In this document: positions 22,717-27,500 of the stretch, in pieces | How positions within the stretch are numbered: the first letter of the stretch is position 1 | How the letters are laid out: the number at the start of each line of letters is the position of its first letter | Assembly (NCBI GenBank): GCA_000320545.1 | Contig: ADNK01002279.1 | Span: 1 to 27,500, forward strand | Reading direction: 5' to 3' | Source of the DNA: Bigelowiella natans CCMP2755 | Taxonomy: Eukaryota > Cercozoa > Chlorarachniophyceae | DNA length: 27,500 bases | The notes under the pieces: model-generated | What the model was told of the DNA's origin: nothing | The model's input: the letters and a program-made list of their open reading frames with translations, nothing else | Databases searched by the model: none | Position numbers and translations under genes: made by a program

Positions 22717-24805
22717 TGGTATTTGTCGTGGTAGTTACCAATTCAACTTTGGATCTTCGCCGAGTGCATAAGACGATGGGAAAGAGAGTAAAAGGAGAGA
22801 GTGAGCGCGCGCGCGCGAGAGAGAGAAAGAGAGAGAGGGAGAGAGAGAGGAAGGGGTGGGTAGCAAGAGGCGTCAAAGGCAGCATTTCCTTTCGCCAAAC
22901 CGCGAAATCACAGCCTCTCAGGCATACGACACACAAGCACGATGCACACACGCGTAACCCTACTTTCTAACCTCTGCAGGGAGCTATCACAGCCGGAGAG
23001 AAGGACGTCATTTTGTCCAAACTGGCGAAATCGCAGGTTGTTGACTATGGCCTTCTGCTCGAGCCGCAAATGTGAAGATCGTTTTGTGCATTACCTTACT
23101 CTGTTTTGGGTCGTTGGTTAGGACGAGGGCATGCAGATGGAGATAGAAGACATTCCTAGCTACATGTACCTCCCCCGCTGCTTGATCACTGATAAAATCA
23201 AAGGTCCAGTACCCCCTGCCCACCGCTGATTGCCACAGCGCCGCCGTTAATCATATCACATCGTGCTGACGGCGAGAGTGAGTGTGTGTGAGCTAACCCG
23301 CCGGTGTAGGTGAGTGTTTGGCCATTTGTGGTTTGACTTGCGTGCACGCCTTCTTCGGCCACTTAGATGGGTACTTCTCCGAAATAATTGGGAGCGGCAG
23401 CTATGAGGACGCGGATGTGACCCCCAATGCAGCAGTGCTGATGATTGACAGTCTCTACAAGCAAGTACGGAATCAGCTCTATGTTCTTTCTTTGACCAGA
23501 AAATGCACGCGTGTAGAGACGCATAAACAATACAAATCGCTGTTTATTCACGCTGCTTATACACAGCATATGTACAAGCATCCTCCCCCCCGCCGCCCCC
23601 CTTTACAGACAAGGAGCACACTCTGGTAGTTTGTTGATATGAGCAATATATTCTCTTTTTGCATGTGAAGGTGAAGGAATTGAGTCTTGAGATCTCGCAA
23701 ATGAATGCCGAATTCCATTCCTTTCTCGTGAAGGTAGAAAAACATCACCGTCTAGAAACAGAACGTGTACTAACTAATGTCGTGAGACGGGGTGTGTGGA
23801 AGGAATATACACAACAGCTGCAGCCTTTGCGCTGCGCAATTCGCAACTACGCTTTTAGATTTGACTTGACCGTTTCTTGCAGAACGAAGGTGCCTCTGAG
23901 GTAGCGACGGAGCATCTAAGCAACAGGTGCGAAGAATTCGCATTTAATGCGCCATTGATGGCAGTCCCACAGTGTTTCTTTTACAAAACAAAACAACTGT
24001 CGCAAAGATCCAACATCGGCCTTAATGCGTGCTACGTGCCCTTTGACGTGAGAAGATCTACCGCGTCATTCCCTTTCCGCAGCTTGTTCTCCAATCCTGT
24101 GGAACACGTGTGTGCATGCTGCCTCAGTGCATTGCTGGCCGAAATGTTCCTTACACTTTGCTCTTTTGTCCACAGAATATCCGTGTTAGCCGGGTACATG
24201 GAGGAGTGCGATGAAGTTCTTGTTAGCAAGACAAAGCCGTCCGTTTTAAGCAGATCGGGCAGCAGTATGAATAGTAACGAAGCTGCGTCGGCTTCGCCCC
24301 ATTGTAAGTTTTCCTCTACCCGAGACTTGATATGCATTCTGACGTCGATATGTTTTATTTTGGCTAATAGTTGTGTTTTTATATCATCTTCGTAACTGAG
24401 AGCGTCGCATCTGTGTTTGGGGGATGCATCCAATGAACTGAACTAACGCCACATTGTTTCCTTTACCGCTCTCCAACGCAATTCTTCTTAGCGGGCTCAT
24501 TGGGGAGAAACAATAACACGAGCACAAAAGCTACAACAGAGGAGTACGGTTGGATCAGCAAGCCGGCCAGGTCAGCAAAGCCAACTGTCAATGCTTCTCC
24601 TTCCAGGAAAGTGAAAGAGAGGTGAGTGGGGGGCGGTGTTTGGTAAACGATAAAATGGGATGGGGGAGGGGTGGGGTTGGGGTTAGAGAGGGGCATGGGA
24701 TCTATCTTGATCGATACGAATAAACGACAAATACTTTAAGATCTAAGATGTGTATGGGAATATTGCTCGTATGATCCATCTCCAACTCACAAAAAAATCA
24801 TATTT

Positions 24806-24853
<48 letters not shown>

Positions 24854-25120
24854 TTCATGAAAACTTCGCTTCATAAAGCGCTCACACACGCCGTATGTAC
24901 CCAGATCGCCTACGAGTAAGCATGTACCGCCCCCTCTCTCATTAAGTCGTTCCGCGCCGCAAGTTTCCTCCCGCTCTCGCGGCGCAATTCATCGAAGGCG
25001 AAAGCGAGTCCCCAGCCTCCAAGAACACGGAGGTAATCAGGTCTCTTCCTCCTTGGTCGAGAGTCTTGTAAAGAGCCTGAATCAACCGATGGATGGTCGC
25101 GCCTCACCCGTTGGTACTAA
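17652..25120 (+). CDS. large multi-exon protein of unknown family, about 800 aa, proline-rich middle
   Basis: Exons in phase order: 17652-17820, 17874-17997, 18074-18157, 18322-18446, 18559-18609, 18862-18899, 18947-19024, 19260-19305, 19650-19702, 20059-20130, 20235-20381, [unresolved link], 20653-20736, 20994-21074, 21185-21253, 21446-21492, 21724-21807, 21890-21942, 22178-22237, 22276-22298, 22431-22522, 22647-22679, 22980-23036, 23122-23203, 23367-23464, 23671-23733, 23883-23926, 24176-24303, 24492-24621, 24905-25032, 25074-25120. The frame stays open upstream to 17403 without an ATG. A helical N-terminal part and a hydrophobic stretch (TIVWWIVYRF) are followed by a Pro/Ser-rich region, an acidic stretch, a helical region (VLMIDSLYKQVKELSLEISQ) and a Ser/Arg-rich tail. 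The helical part is faintly like the Nup58 coiled coil; this is weak. Frame choice is ambiguous at 18862-19702. An earlier stop at 24622-24624 is possible. The two halves could be separate genes. Confidence 0.65.
19062..19098. repeat. (TA)n microsatellite
   Basis: A TA run in the intron between exons 18947-19024 and 19260-19305 of the large plus-strand gene. Confidence 0.95.
19391..19503. repeat. (CA)n, (GT)n and short (TA)n tracts
   Basis: A CA run (19391-19424) and, 50 bases on, a GT run with a short TA run (19480-19503), all in the intron before exon 19650-19702. The CA and GT runs could pair as a hairpin in the RNA. Confidence 0.85.
19574..19616. repeat. (CT)n microsatellite
   Basis: A CT run ending about 34 bases before the acceptor of exon 19650-19702, so it may double as an extended polypyrimidine tract. 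Confidence 0.95.
19774..19807. repeat. (GA)n microsatellite
   Basis: A GA run in the intron between exons 19650-19702 and 20059-20130. Confidence 0.95.
20427..20481. repeat. (CT)n-(GT)n microsatellite
   Basis: CT units pass into GT units shortly after the donor of exon 20235-20381. Confidence 0.95.
20796..20843. repeat. (CA)n-(GA)n microsatellite
   Basis: A short CA tract followed by a GA run in the intron between the first and second proline-rich exons of the large plus-strand gene. Confidence 0.9.
21102..21137. repeat. (TA)n microsatellite
   Basis: A TA run in the intron between the second and third proline-rich exons. Confidence 0.95.
21337..21371. repeat. (TA)n microsatellite
   Basis: A TA run in the intron following the third proline-rich exon. 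Confidence 0.95.
22680..22719. repeat. (GTA)n trinucleotide repeat
   Basis: A run of GTA units begins exactly at the predicted donor of exon 22647-22679, so each unit is itself a possible GT donor. Confidence 0.9.
22803..22850. repeat. GA-rich tract with CG core
   Basis: GA units with a short (GC)n stretch in the intron between exons 22647-22679 and 22980-23036. Confidence 0.85.
24810..24846. repeat. (TA)n microsatellite
   Basis: A TA run in the predicted intron between exons 24492-24621 and 24905-25032, or in the 3' region if the gene ends at the TGA at 24622. Confidence 0.95.
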
Positions 25121-25347
25121 AAGTACGATAATTCCTGCATCGTGACGTCCTCCTCGGGACAGCTAGAGCAAGCTGCTGTTGTGTAGAGCGATGTGTGGTT
25201 GCTATGAAGACGTGTTGTTTTTTGGGGAAAGAAAGGCCTGTGCGTTAATTCTTTGTGTTCGTTGTGATCTGCGTGCGTAGCAGCGTCATGGAGAAATCCC
25301 AACGCAAAGACCCAAGCCCCTGGTAAAAGGACATGAAGCTATTCTAG

Positions 25348-26179
25348 ATGATGGATGAATGTGTATACGACCGAGGTGGAGATGGTTGCGAGAGTGAGGG
25401 AGAAATTGGGAATATACCGAAATTCTGAGCGTGATTTATTGCCTAGATGCGTCGCATCCTGTTCTTCGCTCGGCCCCAATGTTTGGAGCGATGGAGAGGG
25501 TATTGCGCTTACTTCCATGTGTTTCATCAACATCCACCGTGGCATCGAAGTCTAAAAAGCTGTGTGCGCCATGTTCTCCCTCGTTTTGCCGTGGTGACCT
25601 GCGATTAAGATCGAGCGTAGTGGCCCCCTTTTTTTATTTCAAAAATGAATTTGTGCATCTAAGAGAGGAATCTTCACAAGAAGAGAGAGTGCATTTGAGA
25701 AACGTGCGAATCCTGTTCTTCGCTATTTGGGTATTACAAGCGGAATCGATGGAAGCAGTCCCTATTACGATGATAGTGAGGAGAAGATATGTGCAGGAGC
25801 CTCAAGTGCAATGCCCATGCGTACATGTCTAAATTTGATGATAAACTATCCGTTTCCAGGCTATCGAAAAGGGAAATCCAGAGGAGTGCAAAAGGTTGAG
25901 TTGTTTAGTAGTTCAGATATTATATATATATGTATTTTCAAATATATATTCTTAATTTTATATACTAGCGCATTTACCATGAAAATATGTTCATTGACAA
26001 TCTCACTCTCCCAAACACTCGACAGCAGCGGAGATCTTCGCGCGAAATTACTGCTACCCATGGCTTCGGAAGGTAGGGCCAAACGATGAGAAAGTGGGCG
26101 GTCACTGGATTTCGTTTTACGCTATCTTTCCGGGAACAGAGGCCGCGTGCGACGAGCTCTTTCTTCTTGTTTGAAATGA
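25348..26179 (+). CDS. small protein of unknown function, about 138 aa
   Basis: Six exons chain in phase: 25348-25375, 25447-25499, 25664-25820, 25860-25894, 25969-26072 and 26140-26179, with a TGA at 26177-26179. The proposed start is the ATG pair at 25348/25351; the end of exon 1 could also be 25384, giving 141 residues. The four downstream exons are the best supported. Residue runs such as YRKGKSRGVQK and RIYHENMFIDNLTLPNTR do not look random and join without frame breaks. A PVLR motif (SHPVLRS, ANPVLRY) occurs twice in the same frame. The C-terminus is basic. No family is recognised. The gene follows the large plus-strand gene on the same strand and converges on the next minus-strand gene with 109 bp between stops. 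Confidence 0.6.
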
Positions 26180-26288
26180 TGGCGTGAGTTGGCATTTTGA
26201 TATCTGTCAAACAGGGCCGAGAAGGTTGAGACTACGGGAGAGGAAAATCGGTACTAACTTCATACATTTCGAATTAGATTTAGAATGG

Positions 26289-27431
26289 TCATCGTCTGGC
26301 GGTGGGTCCTCCTAGAAGTGGGGGGGGCGAGGGTGGGAGTAAGAAGGTTTTTCGTTGTTCGTTTTCTGATTCTTTAGAGGGATCTCTGTTTCGGTGTTTG
26401 TCTCCATAATTGTGATGGATATGCCTTTCTTTTTTCACCTTGCAAAGTCGGTTCTAACGTGACGAATAGCCTTGAGAGCATAAGGTAGCAACACGGATGC
26501 AGGGCTACCAGCAGTCACCATTGCAAAAACTATCATTGCCATTATTATTATTTTTTTATTATTATTATTATTATAAACATAAAAACTATGGATATGGTTC
26601 TTCGGAAACGACAGATACATCGCTAGCACAGAGCAGTTATAGAGCGTGTCTTTGTCGCATGTGCTCAGTGATGACGGGGAAAAGGATGCAAAAGTACGGA
26701 AGAATGGCAAAAGCACGTCTATGGCTTCCGATGTAGGAACGGTACGCTGTCGGCAAGTGCCGTATTATTAGTTCTAATTGTAAGTTTCTCCTGCAAATTG
26801 GGTGCAAGTTTATGCGTAGTCTTCTTCAAGTTAGCCCCTCGTAAATATCCATATTTTGCGAAGGAAAAATATGGAAAAAAGAAAAAGTAGCGATGTACGA
26901 GGTTTCTCGGTTATGTTCTTGTTTTCAAGACATCCAAAACCAAAGGGAAAGCAGAGTTGTTTTCGCACATACTTGGCATATTTGCGGTGTTGCTGTTTCC
27001 TTGATTCCGTTTGTTTTGTTTTCTCACTCCTTCGCTTCTTTTTGCATTGGTCTCGGTGTCAGTTCTGCAACTTTCAGCCGATTTTGTCCAAAAAGAACAT
27101 GAGTCCTGCTCGGGATGGGGTTTTGCTACGGTTAGGAACGTCTGCTGCACATCATATCGTTCAATCTCTGAGCGCGTTGTATCGCTAAGATAAAAAATGA
27201 ATAGATGAGTTCTTTTCTAGGTTTGTGGGTGGTTTTTTTTTTCTTTTTAAGAAAACAGAATAATACACGTGAATTGTATATGCTTGCATTCTGGGGTCGT
27301 ACGACCCCATCACACACAAACCAAAGCTGCCAATGGTATGGTTCTTATTGAGATGTACGGCTTGAAGGTCAATGACGAATAGCCCTGGTTTACTGGGATC
27401 GAAGAAAAGCGTTAGGGAGGACCTCATCAGA
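26289..27431 (-). CDS. C-terminal part of an unrecognised protein, 5' end outside the window
   Basis: Exons: 27431-27303, 27184-26973, 26837-26746, 26622-26587, 26504-26439 and 26385-26289, with a TGA at 26291-26289. The first visible exon has a strand pattern (PGLFVIDLQAVHLNKN) that resembles the start of a C2 domain, but without the calcium-binding aspartates; this is a weak guess. Exon 27184-26973 is polar and Asn/Lys-rich and probably disordered. The tail is proline-rich (LLPPSPPPLLGG). The join from 26746 to 26622 does not keep phase, so a small exon is missing or the last three exons are read in another frame, which is also open. The gene starts beyond 27500. Confidence 0.6.
26541..26573. 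repeat. (ATT)n trinucleotide repeat
   Basis: ATT units with one T-run interruption, in the intron between exons 26622-26587 and 26504-26439 of the right-edge minus-strand gene. Confidence 0.85.
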
Positions 27432-27500
27432 CTATGGTTGTTGCGTGCGTAGTGAGCATAGCATTCTTACGAGAAACACACACACAAACCGTTCGAAGCT

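Noticed and set aside
24910-25180. Minus-strand frames antisense to the last exons of the large plus-strand gene (for example DAGIIVLLVPT)
   Set aside because: Their phases do not agree with one another, while the plus-strand exons continue the frame of a long chain.
25245-25551. Minus-strand exons 25551-25513, 25424-25372 and 25319-25245 with a strand-rich translation ending in a stop
   Set aside because: They are phase-consistent but lie antisense to plus-strand exons that extend as a longer chain to 26179. No upstream minus-strand exon joins them.
1-27500. tRNA, rRNA, CRISPR, IS or viral genes
   Set aside because: No B-box-bearing cloverleaf, rRNA segment, spaced direct-repeat array, transposase or polymerase motif was found by reading both strands.

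Overview
The window reads as nuclear DNA of an intron-dense microbial eukaryote. The lineage cannot be fixed from sequence alone; an alga-like or rhizarian protist would fit. Genes are cut into exons of about 23-370 bp by GT-AG introns, most of 40-350 bp. Many introns carry long (TA)n, (CA)n, (GA)n/(CT)n or trinucleotide microsatellites, and most of the long microsatellites lie inside introns. No operons, tRNAs, rRNAs, CRISPR arrays or insertion sequences were seen. The gene models were built by hand from splice sites and reading-frame phase, so exon ends are predictions.

Layout. 1-2809 (-): most of a CRAL-TRIO (Sec14-like) lipid-transfer protein gene, running off the left edge. 2810-4040: little of note, two weak open frames. 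4150-5300, 6990-7930 and 16050-17400: three gene-poor blocks of one dispersed repeat family, rich in CTAG and GCATGC words. Between the first two sits a compact, AT-rich five-exon ankyrin-repeat gene (6962-5331, -). 15356-7935 (-): a protein-only RNase P (PRORP) gene with PPR repeats and a C-terminal NYN nuclease domain, about 27 exons. About 15337-16041 (+): the end of a coiled-coil protein gene whose 5' part meets or overlaps the PRORP 5' end. About 17652-25120 (+): a large gene of about 31 exons for a roughly 800-residue protein of unknown family, with three tandemly duplicated proline-rich exons. 25348-26179 (+): a small six-exon gene of unknown function. 27431-26289 (-): the 3' part of another unknown gene running off the right edge and converging on the previous one.

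The genes do not form an evident pathway. The clearest functional assignment is PRORP, which removes 5' leaders from precursor tRNAs, usually in mitochondria, plastids or the nucleus. Its arginine/serine-rich N-terminus would suit organelle import. The CRAL-TRIO protein would bind or move lipids. The ankyrin protein probably mediates protein binding. No previously undescribed system could be demonstrated. The most unusual items are the PRORP details (apparently lost zinc ligands, a possible insert in the nuclease domain, a GC-AG first intron), the triplicated proline-rich exon, and the ankyrin gene lying between two repeat blocks.
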